From contig PGZR01000038.1 in assembly GCA_002841405.1 (NCBI GenBank), positions 1 to 58,410 on the forward strand: a DNA stretch of 58,410 bases, given 5' to 3'. Positions 46,961 through 56,135 of this stretch are shown here, piece after piece. The notes under the pieces are model-generated. The model did no database searches and was not told the origin of the DNA. It saw only the letters and a list, made by a program, of their open reading frames with translations. Within the stretch, counting starts at the first letter, position 1. Each line of letters starts with the position of its first letter. This DNA is from Firmicutes bacterium HGW-Firmicutes-4 (lineage in GTDB: Bacteria; Bacillota; Clostridia; Eubacteriales; Eubacteriaceae). Position numbers and translations under genes: made by a program.

Positions 46961-48376
46961 TTACACCGCCCCACACCTTCCAACCACCACCATCACCGTC
47001 TTAAACAATATCTTAACATCCGAACCCATCCGCCACTCACTAATATATTGATTATCCAGCGCGACGACATCTTCAAAACTGGTCACTTCACTGCGGCCAC
47101 TGATCTGCCACAACCCGGTAATCCCCGGCTTCATAGCCAGCCGTGACTTATGGTGAAAGCTGTATTCGTTAAACTCGTCCAGGGTCGGCGGTCGGGTGCC
47201 CACCAGGGACATCTCGCCTTTTAGGACATTCCACATCTGTGGTAATTCATCAATGCTGGTGGTTCTTATAAACTGGCCGATGATGGGGATGATCCGGGGA
47301 TCATTATCCACCTTAAACATCAGTCCGCTCATTTTATTGCGGGACATCAGTTCCGCTTTGCGTTTTTCGGCGTCCGGATACATCGACCGGAACTTATAGA
47401 TTTTAAAGGGCCGCCCGTTGGTACCCACCCGGGTTTGGGAGTAAAAGATGGGGCCGGGGCTTTTTATGTAAATCAGCGGGGCCACAAAGACACAACAGAT
47501 GGCCATAATCAGTAAGCCTACCAGGCTGCCGCAGATATCGATTGCCCGTTTAACAAACAATTGCCGGGCACTGATGACATTTAAACCACTGGTGACAATT
47601 TTATACTGACCAAACTCTTCAATGATTTCTTTTTTAGGATATTTACTCTTTCGTTCACCCAGCACATAATGGACCACTACACCCATTGAAATACAGGTTT
47701 CTTCGATTTCATAAATCAGTTCATTGTAATGATTGGCAAAGATCAGCACATCGTCAACCACATTTCTCTTGATATATTTATAGGCCGCCTCGACTGATGG
47801 CAAGGTGGTAATCTGACAGCCCAGCGCCGGCTGATCATCCAGCACTACCACCCGGTTGAAATGGTACGCTTCGCAGTCATTATTTTGAACGGTCCTGATA
47901 ATGTTATCCAGTTCTTCCAGGCGATCACTGAAGGTGAACACAACCCCCTTTTTGGCATTTTCATTATTTTTTAAACGCTTTTTGCTGCTTGTCTTAATCA
48001 GGCTCCTGGCCGTATAGGTCAGCACCAAGGTCAATAAATACATGAAGACTAAACTCAGCCGTGAATAAGTAGCGGTGGTTTTTAAAACAAAGGTAATGAA
48101 GATGACCCATCCATAAATTAAACTGACCTGATATAAGACAGCCGTGGCTTCAACGAAATAACCGCGACAATAAATATTTTTATAGGCGTCGTTTAGGATA
48201 ACGTATATATAAAAACATAAGCACATAATCAGGGCCAGCCCAAAATACGACCAGTAATTGTCTTTTGTAATAATGCCACTAATAAGCGGTAATAAAAATG
48301 TAATATTCAGACAGATAAAATCGCTTATTGTAAACTTATAATACTTTAACCAACTTTCCTTATAGACCTTATACAT
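46961..48376 (-). CDS. Undecaprenyl-phosphate sugar phosphotransferase (WbaP/WcaJ/CpsE family)
   Basis: A 471-residue polyisoprenyl-phosphate hexose-1-phosphate transferase that starts repeat-unit assembly. Four or five N-terminal membrane helices and a Rossmann-like middle domain lead to the C-terminal sugar transferase domain (about 275-470): KRAIDICGSLVGL, KSPGPIFYSQTRVG, KIYKFRSMYPDAE, TSIDELPQMWNVL, MSLVGTRPP and KPGITGLWQISGRS. Normal base composition resumes here, so this gene belongs to the conserved flank and not to the exchanged cassette. Confidence 0.95.
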   Translation of the reverse strand: MYKVYKESWLKYYKFTISDFICLNITFLLPLISGIITKDNYWSYFGLALIMCLCFYIYVILNDAYKNIYCRGYFVEATAVLYQVSLIYGWVIFITFVLKTTATYSRLSLVFMYLLTLVLTYTARSLIKTSSKKRLKNNENAKKGVVFTFSDRLEELDNIIRTVQNNDCEAYHFNRVVVLDDQPALGCQITTLPSVEAAYKYIKRNVVDDVLIFANHYNELIYEIEETCISMGVVVHYVLGERKSKYPKKEIIEEFGQYKIVTSGLNVISARQLFVKRAIDICGSLVGLLIMAICCVFVAPLIYIKSPGPIFYSQTRVGTNGRPFKIYKFRSMYPDAEKRKAELMSRNKMSGLMFKVDNDPRIIPIIGQFIRTTSIDELPQMWNVLKGEMSLVGTRPPTLDEFNEYSFHHKSRLAMKPGITGLWQISGRSEVTSFEDVVALDNQYISEWRMGSDVKILFKTVMVVVGRCGAV

Positions 48377-48474
48377 TTCTTACCCCATTTTCAAAATACC
48401 TCTAACTGATTAAAACTACTCTCTAGTTTGCGGGCGAGGGTCTGACCCCTTGGTCATCTCGGATCGCCCCTACT

Positions 48475-49533
48475 TTATTCTGCCGGTTTATAAAAAAGAT
48501 CAACGGTGACCTGGGTCAAATTGCCCTGATCCGGGTAAAACTCAATAAATTCCGGGCCTTGTCGGGCTTCGCCGGCCATCGTAAAAATAGCCGCCTCGGG
48601 ATAGGTTTTAATATAGTTCTGAAACTCATTCATCTTCACATAATCACAGTCGGTGGTCAGATAATCTTCCACGGTGCCAAAGGCTTTAACTAGAAAATTG
48701 CCGTTTTCGGCCACCCGCAGTCTTAAATTGTTATAAAAGCCGTTAATATACTGTTCCTGCCGGCGAATTCGGGATAGATTGGTGCCGTCCGCCACATCCA
48801 TCCGGCGGCGAATAAATTGCAAGGCCAGATAGCCGGTTAAGTGCACCGCGGTCTCCGGGGTTTCCGAAATCTCCGGATTCGCTGGTACAAAACTGGGATC
48901 AATGACGCTGAGGTCTTCCGTGATCACAACCTGCACCCCGCCCACCATATCATTTAAGATGGGAATGGCATCCATTTTCATAATCGCATAATTGTCGACG
49001 GTGATGCCGCCCAACAGTTTTTCCACCGCGTTGACGGTATTTTCGGCACTATCTTTCAGGCCTGATCCATAAGTATGGGACAAAGCAATTTGCTCAAAGG
49101 CGGTGCCGGCGCTTTTGCCGCCTAAGCCCAGAACCGGTACTTCCATCATCGTGTCGCGGTTGATAATCAGAATTTTACAGCTGTTTTTGTTTTTATCGTA
49201 GGCAATCAGGGCGAGAAAGTCGATCTGTTCATTGTTAATGTAGGAATCACTTTCTGTTACTGTGCCAAACTTGTCTACCCCACCGAGAAGAAACGTATAC
49301 ACATCAGGATCTGGTAAGTATTTCTGTTCACCGATATAGATTGCTTTTGACTCTTCATAATTTGTCAGGGTTTGACCGGCATTTTCAATTTTTTCCTGTC
49401 CAAATACTTGCCCAAATTCGTGTCCAAAATTGGTTACTGCTAAATAAGCAGTAACCACCGCGACCGTGCCGATAATCAGGATGACAAAGGTACGAAACAC
49501 GATGTTACTGCTGGTTCTGCTATTTTTTCTCAT
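48475..49533 (-). CDS. LytR-CpsA-Psr (LCP) family protein
   Basis: A 352-residue protein with one N-terminal membrane helix (about 11-32) and an extracytoplasmic LCP domain. Recognised motifs are YTFLLGGVD, ILIINRDTMMEV and RRRMDVADGTNLSRIRRQ, the last being the conserved pyrophosphate-lipid-binding arginine stretch. LCP enzymes attach polysaccharide from an undecaprenyl-linked donor to peptidoglycan. Some positions deviate from the common LLLGxDxR pattern. It lies between the initiating transferase and an unknown surface protein, and would act at the last step of the pathway. Confidence 0.88.
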   Translation of the reverse strand: MRKNSRTSSNIVFRTFVILIIGTVAVVTAYLAVTNFGHEFGQVFGQEKIENAGQTLTNYEESKAIYIGEQKYLPDPDVYTFLLGGVDKFGTVTESDSYINNEQIDFLALIAYDKNKNSCKILIINRDTMMEVPVLGLGGKSAGTAFEQIALSHTYGSGLKDSAENTVNAVEKLLGGITVDNYAIMKMDAIPILNDMVGGVQVVITEDLSVIDPSFVPANPEISETPETAVHLTGYLALQFIRRRMDVADGTNLSRIRRQEQYINGFYNNLRLRVAENGNFLVKAFGTVEDYLTTDCDYVKMNEFQNYIKTYPEAAIFTMAGEARQGPEFIEFYPDQGNLTQVTVDLFYKPAE

Positions 49534-49547
49534 CAGGTTCGATTAAT

Positions 49548-50309
49548 TTAGACAGATTTTTTCTTTTTCAGGGCCACGAATACGACTGCTAAAATCACTG
49601 CACCCAAGCCTAAAGCCGGTATCAGCATGGAGCTGCTATTGCCGCCTGCTTGACCGGAAACTGCTGGTGGAGCGCTATTTTTCTTGGTCGTGTCAACGGT
49701 TGTTGTGGCGGTTGTGGCGGTTGTATCGGCAACCAGAATCGCCACTGGGCATAAATGCGGGAATTTAACAGTAATGGTGCCATCGGCATTGACTTTTACA
49801 TCAGTCGACTCGATGAAATCCCATTTGCCGGTATCCTTGTTGAAAACGGTCACGATGACAGAGTCACCTGGTTTGTAATTGCCGCCTAAGGTCAGCTCCA
49901 GTTTTTGGCCCTTGTCAAAGGATAATTCCTGAGCTACTTTGATATCAAAGATCTCTCTGACTACTACCTTGTCTGCATCAATCCCGGGGAAATTCGCAGT
50001 TATATAATCTTCCAAATCCTTGGTGTATTGGGAGTCAGGATTGGTGAATTGGGCTTTGGCCTCGTCATAAACGGCTTTTTCTTCCGGACTCAAGGTGCCC
50101 TCTGCGGCGTCTGATGTAATCTTAATATCACCGGGCTCGATGGTGATCGGATTGCCATCGGCATCGGTAAATGTCGCTGCTCCCACCACCTCCGGTGCTG
50201 CCTTTGAGCTAACACTCGGGGCTACTGATGCAAATACCTGTGCACTTGTCAGTGATAACAGCACTGCTGTCATCACGACGACAACTTTCCAATTCTTCTT
50301 ACCTTTCAT
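49548..50309 (-). CDS. Unknown exported, C-terminally membrane-anchored protein of the polysaccharide operon
   Basis: A 253-residue protein that I do not recognise. It has a signal peptide (about 1-28, ending AQVFA), an acidic extracytoplasmic part (about 30-205) ending in a strand-rich region (GDSVIVTVFNKDTGKWDF, then HLCPVAILVA), a Thr/Val-rich linker (about 205-220), and a C-terminal membrane helix followed by KKKKSV. There is no LPXTG motif. It sits between the CpsB-like phosphatase and the LCP gene with 14 bp to the latter, so a role in polysaccharide export, attachment or length control is likely. The exact role is unknown. Confidence 0.85.
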   Translation of the reverse strand: MKGKKNWKVVVVMTAVLLSLTSAQVFASVAPSVSSKAAPEVVGAATFTDADGNPITIEPGDIKITSDAAEGTLSPEEKAVYDEAKAQFTNPDSQYTKDLEDYITANFPGIDADKVVVREIFDIKVAQELSFDKGQKLELTLGGNYKPGDSVIVTVFNKDTGKWDFIESTDVKVNADGTITVKFPHLCPVAILVADTTATTATTTVDTTKKNSAPPAVSGQAGGNSSSMLIPALGLGAVILAVVFVALKKKKSV

Positions 50310-50997
50310 AAATAAGTCCTCCTTCTAAATATTGGTTTTGTTTATCATTAAAAGCATTGACGCTTTTTATGCCTAGTTTTTTTTCAATGGTTTGATAAGC
50401 TTCCCCCATATTGGGTGGCCGCGATGTTAGATTGTGACAATCCGAACCGATAAAATCAACGCTGTTTTCATTGATCAGCTTCAGGGCTTTTCTTTGGGTG
50501 CCGCGGTTGATAAAATAATCGGCGTTGACCTGAATAAAAAAGTTATCACAGACATAGTCAATATTAGCGGTTCTTTTTTGAAGCCGAAGATAGCGATCCA
50601 AATGAGCAATCACCACTTTTAGCCGGGTTCTGTTTTCTATGGCATGAAGCGAATCCAGCATCCGCCTGGTCCAGACAGTCATCGGCATTTCGACTAATAA
50701 GAAATCCGTCTCGGAAATTTTTAGCAATTCGATGTCTTCCGAGTATACAATCCCATCGTAATAAGCGACTTCGGCCCCGACCCGGATCTTATCGAGTGGC
50801 AGCGGCAGCGATTTGATGGCGCTGGCTCGTCTTGCTAAAAAATCTTCGGGACTTTCCAGCCAGGGATAAAAGTGCGGCGTCGCAACAATCATTTCAACCC
50901 CCTGACTAAAGGATGCTTCCATCATTTCCATTGATTCTGCAACGTTTTTACTGCCGTCATCCATCCCGGGTAAAATGTGCGAATGAAAATCGATCAT
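50299..50997 (-). CDS. CpsB/CapC-type tyrosine-protein phosphatase (PHP family)
   Basis: A manganese-dependent PHP-fold phosphatase of about 232 residues that removes phosphate from the BY-kinase encoded upstream. The metal-binding motifs are DFHSHILPGMDDG, ATPHFYP, AHLDRY and GSDCHN. The start ATG 50997 follows GGGTGAG, 4 bp after the kinase stop; the frame extends further upstream without conservation. Overlaps the next gene by 11 bp. Confidence 0.95.
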   Translation of the reverse strand: MIDFHSHILPGMDDGSKNVAESMEMMEASFSQGVEMIVATPHFYPWLESPEDFLARRASAIKSLPLPLDKIRVGAEVAYYDGIVYSEDIELLKISETDFLLVEMPMTVWTRRMLDSLHAIENRTRLKVVIAHLDRYLRLQKRTANIDYVCDNFFIQVNADYFINRGTQRKALKLINENSVDFIGSDCHNLTSRPPNMGEAYQTIEKKLGIKSVNAFNDKQNQYLEGGLIYER

Positions 50998-51001
50998 CCG
51001 C

Positions 51002-51784
51002 TCACCCCTGGGGTAGTGAAGCACTGGCCTTCACATAGTCCGTTTCGTAGTACCCTTTGTGGGCATATTTTTTATAATAGCCCGATTTTGCCTGGGTATA
51101 GCCATTAAAAACAAATCCCAGAATTTTCGTGTTGGAGAATTTTAGCTGCCGAATTGTTTCCGTAAGGGATTTGTGATCGCAGCGATCCTGCCGCACTACT
51201 ACCACCATGCCGTCAAGATGTTTAGAGGCAATCACGGCATCAGCCACGACGGTGAGCGGCGGTAAATCAATTAAGATATAGTCATAACCCTCGGAACAGA
51301 TATCTAAAAAACCTTTTAGCTTGTTGGAATCCAGCAATTCTCCCGGATTGGGGGGAATTCTGCCAGTCGGCGCCAGGTCAAACTTGACCTGTTCCGACAT
51401 TCTTACACCCACTAGAATATCACTCACCGAAATCTCATGGTTGACCAGCAGGTCGGTCAAACCGACATTTTCATTGAGACCCAGTTTGGACGCGATGGTC
51501 GGTTTTCTAAAATCTGCTTCCAGAACCAGCACCTTCTTTTCGTTTGAGGCAATCGCATAGGCGACATTGATGGTGGTCAGGCTTTTGCCTTCCCCACTCA
51601 AGGCACTGGTAATGCCAATAATCTTGCATTTTTTTTCATCGGCAAACGAGAATTCCAAATTGGTTCGTAACAGTTTATAAGCCTCCGCGGCTTGAAAATT
51701 CAGATTACCGCCGATTTTTTGCTGTTCATTTAATTTATTACGATCAGCATCTTTGCCAGATGCCATTTTCTTTCTCCAACCCAT
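51002..51784 (-). CDS. CpsD/CapB-type bacterial tyrosine kinase
   Basis: A 260-residue cytoplasmic BY-kinase with Walker A SGEGKSLTT, Walker A' VLVLEADFRKP and Walker B YILIDLPP. The C-terminal tyrosine cluster (GYYKKYAHKGYYETDY) is the autophosphorylation tail. The membrane activator is the separate CpsC-like protein encoded 28 bp upstream, as in Firmicutes. The start ATG 51784 follows AAAGGAGGAG; 38 upstream codons in frame are shadow. Cycles of phosphorylation set polymer length and export. Confidence 0.95.
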   Translation of the reverse strand: MGWRKKMASGKDADRNKLNEQQKIGGNLNFQAAEAYKLLRTNLEFSFADEKKCKIIGITSALSGEGKSLTTINVAYAIASNEKKVLVLEADFRKPTIASKLGLNENVGLTDLLVNHEISVSDILVGVRMSEQVKFDLAPTGRIPPNPGELLDSNKLKGFLDICSEGYDYILIDLPPLTVVADAVIASKHLDGMVVVVRQDRCDHKSLTETIRQLKFSNTKILGFVFNGYTQAKSGYYKKYAHKGYYETDYVKASASLPQG

Positions 51785-51812
51785 CGGTACACTCCTCCTT
51801 TCGTTATCACTT

Positions 51813-52565
51813 TTACTTGTAATGACTGTAATAATTGTTATTATTGCTGGCCTTACTGTCCATATCTGGAATAATCGCCAGTAAGGGGATGTCTTCATAG
51901 TTGGTGATCAGGTAATTATCATCTCGGATGGTGGTATCACTCAGTTCCAGGACGATAATCATGCCGGCACATAAAAGAAAACCGATTAACGCACCCACCA
52001 GGGTGTTTTTAATCAGGCTGGGGCTGCTTTTCTCCGCCGGAATAACGGCGTAGTCAACAATCCGCACAGAGCTTCCTTCAACGATGCCGCTGATTTTTTC
52101 AGGTAAGATCCCGGCAATGGTATTGGCAATTTTTTCGGCCCGGTAGGGGTCGGTATCGGTCACCACCACTTCAAAGACTTCGGTTGAGCTGACCGATGCC
52201 GCCGTGATCATTTCGCTTAACTCCTCATAGGTTAAATCCAGTTCGGCCTTGCTGATGATCTCGGTCAGCACCTGTCGGGATTGCAGGATGACAATATAGG
52301 TGGCAACGAGACTTTTTGCCGCTGAAATATCACCGCTGGTCAGACTCAGCGCCGCGGAATCAAACGAAAGCGAACTATTGTTAACATACATCTGCGCCCG
52401 TGATTCATAAAGCGGTTCAACGTAAAAATAGGTAAAGGCCAGTACCAGGCCGCCGCATAAAACCGCTGATAAAACGATTAACCAGGCTTTTCGCCAGAGC
52501 GCTTTGATCAGTTTAAGTAAATCTATTTCTAAGTCTTCTTCTAGTTGATGGGTTGTGTTTGCCAT
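51813..52565 (-). CDS. CpsC/YveK-type chain-length determinant (Wzz domain)
   Basis: A 250-residue protein with two membrane helices (about 27-50 and 178-200) around an extracytoplasmic Wzz-type domain. Motifs: EIDLLKLIKALWRKAWLIV at the start and a Pro/Ser stretch before helix 2 (EKSSPSLIKNT). It activates the CpsD-like kinase and controls polymer length. It is the first gene of the operon. Confidence 0.93.
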   Translation of the reverse strand: MANTTHQLEEDLEIDLLKLIKALWRKAWLIVLSAVLCGGLVLAFTYFYVEPLYESRAQMYVNNSSLSFDSAALSLTSGDISAAKSLVATYIVILQSRQVLTEIISKAELDLTYEELSEMITAASVSSTEVFEVVVTDTDPYRAEKIANTIAGILPEKISGIVEGSSVRIVDYAVIPAEKSSPSLIKNTLVGALIGFLLCAGMIIVLELSDTTIRDDNYLITNYEDIPLLAIIPDMDSKASNNNNYYSHYK

Positions 52566-52903
52566 GATTCTCTCCTAAATAGCACAGTGTTTAATCTTAC
52601 ATTGTTTGTTTGTACATTGTTTAACATCATTCATTAGTCTTTTTTCAGTTCATTTCAGTCTAGCACAATTTTTTTTGCAAAACAACGTGTGGCAAACTGT
52701 GTGACACAAATTTTCGCGTTTTTTTGAATTTATTTTTGAGTGATTTTTACGATTATTTAGCATATGTCAAAGATTTGCATTTTAATTAAGTTTTTTTAAA
52801 GAAATGTCTCTTTCTCACCATTAGCGATGGTATGGCACTTATTTAATATCCCGCCGGGACAATAACAGCGCCGGGGATAAAAATCGTGGTTAAAAATGGC
52901 GAA
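52566..52903. other. Long AT-rich leader of the polysaccharide operon
   Basis: About 340 bp with no gene, holding the promoter for the minus-strand operon. A perfect palindrome TGTGT-C-ACACA lies near 52699-52709, upstream of the predicted -35 box. AACAATGTA is repeated at about 52605-52625 on the minus strand. No known riboswitch pattern was recognised. Confidence 0.45.
52657..52685 (-). promoter_or_regulatory. Candidate promoter of the polysaccharide operon
   Basis: Minus strand TTGTTT (52680-52685), 17-bp spacer, TAGACT (52657-52662). The -35 box is imperfect. It lies about 90 bp before the CpsC start. Confidence 0.4.
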
Positions 52904-52937
52904 AAAAAAACACCGATCATAATGATCGGCGTTTGCT
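52904..52937 (-). terminator. Intrinsic terminator after nrdDG
   Basis: Minus strand CGCCGATCA/TGATCGGTG stem with a short TTA loop and a run of nine T residues, directly after the nrdG stop. Confidence 0.9.
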
Positions 52938-52950
52938 TATCTGCTTATTC

Positions 52951-53451
52951 TTAAATAATCTCGCTTAAAATGATTTGATTGTGGTGCCGGGAACGCTTCA
53001 CATCAATGATCCGCTGATTCTGTGAGCCCCGGAATTTCAGCATCAGGCTCTTTTTAGCCATTTCAAACTTCCCGTCCACCAGCAGATCGGTGTGCGCCAG
53101 CAGCTGCCGCTGATCTTTTTTCGCCAGCAGGGTTTCGTAGCTGTAGCCGGTATAGGCCATCACATGATAGCCCAGCGCCTGTGATCGTCGGGCCAGTTCA
53201 CAAAAGGCCTCGGGCTGTTCAAAGGGTTCGCCGCCGCTTAGGGTAATGCCGTCCAGCAGTGGGTTCTTTTGCATTTCGTCAATGATGGTTTCAATCGCCA
53301 CCAGCTTGCCGCCGTTAAAATCGTGGGTGGCCGGGTTATGGCAGCCCTGGCAATGATGGGGGCAGCCCTGGGCAAAAACTACAAAGCGGATGCCCGGACC
53401 ATCAACAATTGATTCTTTAACCACGCCGGCAATTCTTACCTTGGGGTTCAT
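52951..53451 (-). CDS. nrdG: Anaerobic ribonucleotide reductase activating protein
   Basis: A 166-residue radical SAM activase that installs the glycyl radical on NrdD. The iron-sulfur motif is GCPHHCQGCH (CxxxCxxC), preceded by DGPGIRFVVF and followed by TLSGGEPFEQ for SAM binding. Its ATG overlaps the nrdD stop (ATGA), so translation is coupled. Confidence 0.97.
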   Translation of the reverse strand: MNPKVRIAGVVKESIVDGPGIRFVVFAQGCPHHCQGCHNPATHDFNGGKLVAIETIIDEMQKNPLLDGITLSGGEPFEQPEAFCELARRSQALGYHVMAYTGYSYETLLAKKDQRQLLAHTDLLVDGKFEMAKKSLMLKFRGSQNQRIIDVKRSRHHNQIILSEII

Positions 53452-55808
53452 GTCAATTGCTCCAACCGGTCGCCACTATCCAGTGGTCCGGCGGTATTGA
53501 AATGATTGACCCGATCTTTTACTTCGGCTTTTTTGGCATCATTAAAACGGTCCAGGGTGCCGACCAGATAACCGGTGATGCGACGGATCCGCTCAAATTT
53601 AACATCATCTTCTGAACGCCCGCAGTTGGGGCACTCGTCGCCGATGATGCCGGTATAGCCGCACACCGGATCCCGGTCCACCGGGTGGTTGATGGAGCCA
53701 TAGCCGATGCCGGCTTCTTTCATGGCCCGGACCACTTTCTCAAAGGCTTCCAGGTTATCCAGAGGATCCCCATCCATTTCCACGTAAGTGATGTGTCCGG
53801 CGTTGGTCAGCTCATGATAGGGAGCTTCCAGGGTGATTTTCTGGTAGGCCGTGGTGGGGTAGTAAACGGGAATATGAAAGGAGTTGGTGTAGTATTCCCG
53901 GTCGGTGACGCCGGGGATTTCACCAAACACCTGTTTATCCAGCTTGACAAAACGTCCGGCGGTGCCTTCAGCCGGGGTTCCCAGCAGGGTGAAGTTCAGC
54001 TGGTAGACCTCGCTGGTTTCATCCATGCGCTGGCGCATATGACCAATGATTTTAAGCCCCAGCTCCTGCACTGCCGCCGCTTCGCCATGGTGTTTTCCGG
54101 TTAAAACGGTCAAACATTCGGCCAGTCCGATAAAGCCCATGCTGAGGGTGCCATGTTTTAACACTTCCCGGATTTCCATCTCAGCGGTCAGCTTATCGGC
54201 GTCAATCCAGACCCCCTGGCCCATTAAGAAGGGAAAATTCTTAACCTTTTTGTGGGCCTGTATTTCAAAGCGTTCCAGCAGCTGTTCAATGACCAGGTCA
54301 ATTTTCTGATCCAGCTCTTTGAAAAATAGTTCCTGGTCGCCTTTACAGTTTAAGGCAATCCGGGGCAGATTGATGGTGGTAAAACTTAAGTTGCCGCGGC
54401 CGTAGGTGATTTCGCGATTGCAATCGTGAACGTTACCGATCACCCGGGTACGGCAGCCCATATAGGCAATTTCAGTTTCCGGCTGACCTTCCTTATAATA
54501 TTTCAGGTTATAGGGCGCGTCCAGGAAGGAAAAGTTGGGAAACAAGCGCTTGGCACTGACCCGACAGGCCAGTTTGAACAAATCATAGTTGGGATCCCAG
54601 GGGTTGTAATTGACCCCTTCCTTAACCTTAAAGATATGAATTGGAAAGATCGGGGTTTCGCCATTGCCCAGACCGGCCTCGGTGGCCAGCAGCAGGTTTT
54701 TAATCACCAGGCGCCCTTCGATGGAGGTGTCCATGCCGTAATTGATGGAGCTGAAGGGGATTTGGGCGCCGGCCCGGCTGTGCATGGTGTTAAGATTATG
54801 GACAAAGGCTTCCATCGCCTGGTAGACGCTGCGGTCGATCTCTTTTTCCGCATTTTCGATGGCAAAGCTCTGCACCCGGCTGATGATGTTGGCATCGTGT
54901 ATCCATTGGGCCAGACTCCGGGTTTCTGCTTCCAGATAGGCTTGCGGGTGATTCAACTCGGGACTTAAGCCCTGTTTTTTGTCGATATCTTCACTGATGG
55001 CTTTAACCTTAGCTAAGGCGTTTTTGGTATCGGTTAATAAGGTTAAGGCCTTGGCCAGGTTTTCCCGATACAGCCGGATAAAGGTTTTTTTGACCCCGGG
55101 CACCATGGCATAGTCAAAATTGGGAATACTCTGGCCGCCATGCTGATCGTTTTGATTGGACTGGATGGCAATGCAGGCCAGCGCCGAATAGCTTTGAATG
55201 TCATTGGGTTCCCGCAGATGGCCATGGCCGGTGGAAAAACCCTTCTTAAACAGCTGTTCTAAATCAATCTGACAGCAGGTGGTGGTCAGGGTTAAAAAGT
55301 CCATATCATGAATGTGGATTTCCCCGGCTTTATGGGCCTTGGAATGGTCCGGATTGAGGACAAACATTTCATAAAATTGCTTGGCCCCCTCCGAGCCATA
55401 TTTCAGCATCGTGCCCATGGCGGTGTCGCCGTCAATATTAGCGTTTTCCCGTTTGACATCGTTGTCTTTGGCCTCTTTAAAGGTCAGGTCTTCATATATT
55501 TTCATCAGCCGGGTATCCATTTCCCGGATCCGGGTCCGTTCGGCCCGGTAGAGAATATATTTCTTGGCGGTTTTGGCGTGTCCGGTTTCGATCAGGATTT
55601 TTTCAACCGCATCCTGGATTTCTTCCACCGTCGGGGCGTTGGTCTTCATTTCCTGTTCGATATAGATGGTCACCCGCTCGGCCAGATCCATGGCAGTCTG
55701 GTAATTCTGGCCGCCGATTTCAGTGGCGGCCTTAAAAATAGCATTGGCAATTTTTTCAATATTAAAAGGGGCTTCGCGTCCGTCTCTTTTTTTGATTTTA
55801 GTAATCAT
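53448..55808 (-). CDS. nrdD: Anaerobic (class III) ribonucleoside-triphosphate reductase
   Basis: A 786-residue glycyl-radical enzyme that makes deoxyribonucleotides without oxygen. It has an N-terminal ATP-cone (about 1-95: KIKKRDGREAPFN), the barrel with active-site cysteines, a zinc site (CGYTG and CPNCG) and the radical glycine in RRITGYLVGTL near the C-terminus. The start ATG 55808 (MITKIKKR) is preferred; the frame stays open to 55898 but carries no family sequence. Confidence 0.97.
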   Translation of the reverse strand: MITKIKKRDGREAPFNIEKIANAIFKAATEIGGQNYQTAMDLAERVTIYIEQEMKTNAPTVEEIQDAVEKILIETGHAKTAKKYILYRAERTRIREMDTRLMKIYEDLTFKEAKDNDVKRENANIDGDTAMGTMLKYGSEGAKQFYEMFVLNPDHSKAHKAGEIHIHDMDFLTLTTTCCQIDLEQLFKKGFSTGHGHLREPNDIQSYSALACIAIQSNQNDQHGGQSIPNFDYAMVPGVKKTFIRLYRENLAKALTLLTDTKNALAKVKAISEDIDKKQGLSPELNHPQAYLEAETRSLAQWIHDANIISRVQSFAIENAEKEIDRSVYQAMEAFVHNLNTMHSRAGAQIPFSSINYGMDTSIEGRLVIKNLLLATEAGLGNGETPIFPIHIFKVKEGVNYNPWDPNYDLFKLACRVSAKRLFPNFSFLDAPYNLKYYKEGQPETEIAYMGCRTRVIGNVHDCNREITYGRGNLSFTTINLPRIALNCKGDQELFFKELDQKIDLVIEQLLERFEIQAHKKVKNFPFLMGQGVWIDADKLTAEMEIREVLKHGTLSMGFIGLAECLTVLTGKHHGEAAAVQELGLKIIGHMRQRMDETSEVYQLNFTLLGTPAEGTAGRFVKLDKQVFGEIPGVTDREYYTNSFHIPVYYPTTAYQKITLEAPYHELTNAGHITYVEMDGDPLDNLEAFEKVVRAMKEAGIGYGSINHPVDRDPVCGYTGIIGDECPNCGRSEDDVKFERIRRITGYLVGTLDRFNDAKKAEVKDRVNHFNTAGPLDSGDRLEQLT

Positions 55809-55953
55809 GCTGGTTTGTTTTCCTTCTTTCCGGCTAGTCTTTTTATTTATCTGGTGATCATTATGGGCATTGAAAAACCCCTCGACGGCCCGGGTCAAGA
55901 GGCATAATGATTGGTTTGCTCAAATACCATTACTATCTTATTTTGTTGTATTT

Positions 55954-55982
55954 ATTTTACCACATACAAGATATGGTGTCAA
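55954..55982 (-). promoter_or_regulatory. nrdDG promoter with embedded NrdR-like box
   Basis: Minus strand TTGACA, 17-bp spacer, TAAAAT. The spacer and -35 edge carry ACACCATATCTTGTATGT, close to the NrdR consensus (acaCwAtATaTwGtgt), placed so that a repressor would block polymerase. NrdR boxes usually come in pairs and I see no clear second one. Confidence 0.65.
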
Positions 55983-56063
55983 ACCCATTCTTCTCTGCAA
56001 ACCCTTGCAAATTCAGATCGGCCTTAACTTTTTTCAGGAATGCCATAATTTTGCTAAAAAGGA

Positions 56064-56092
56064 TTGACAGCTGTTAAAAGGTAATGTATTAT
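56064..56092 (+). promoter_or_regulatory. Promoter of the MarR-FMN operon
   Basis: TTGACA (56064-56069), a 17-bp spacer and TATTAT (56087-56092). It overlaps the first MarR operator. Confidence 0.8.
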
Positions 56093-56117
56093 CTATTAAG
56101 GTAATACATTACCTTAA
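56078..56117 (+). promoter_or_regulatory. Two tandem operators, probable MarR autoregulation
   Basis: A perfect 22-bp palindrome TTAAGGTAAT-AC-ATTACCTTAA lies at 56096-56117, just after the expected start site. A weaker copy, AAGGTAAT-GT-ATTATCTA, covers the -10 box at 56078-56095. Spacing is 18-19 bp, about two helix turns, on one face. Typical of MarR repressors controlling their own operon. Confidence 0.8.
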
Positions 56118-56135
56118 TAGCCGACTGGAGGTAGT

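Noticed and set aside
52566..52900. Riboswitch upstream of the polysaccharide operon
   Set aside because: The long leader suggested one, but no known aptamer motif or terminator-antiterminator pair was found on the minus strand.
53685..55907. Long plus-strand frames (up to 199 codons) opposite nrdD
   Set aside because: Antisense shadows caused by the codon bias of nrdD; composition is unlike real proteins.
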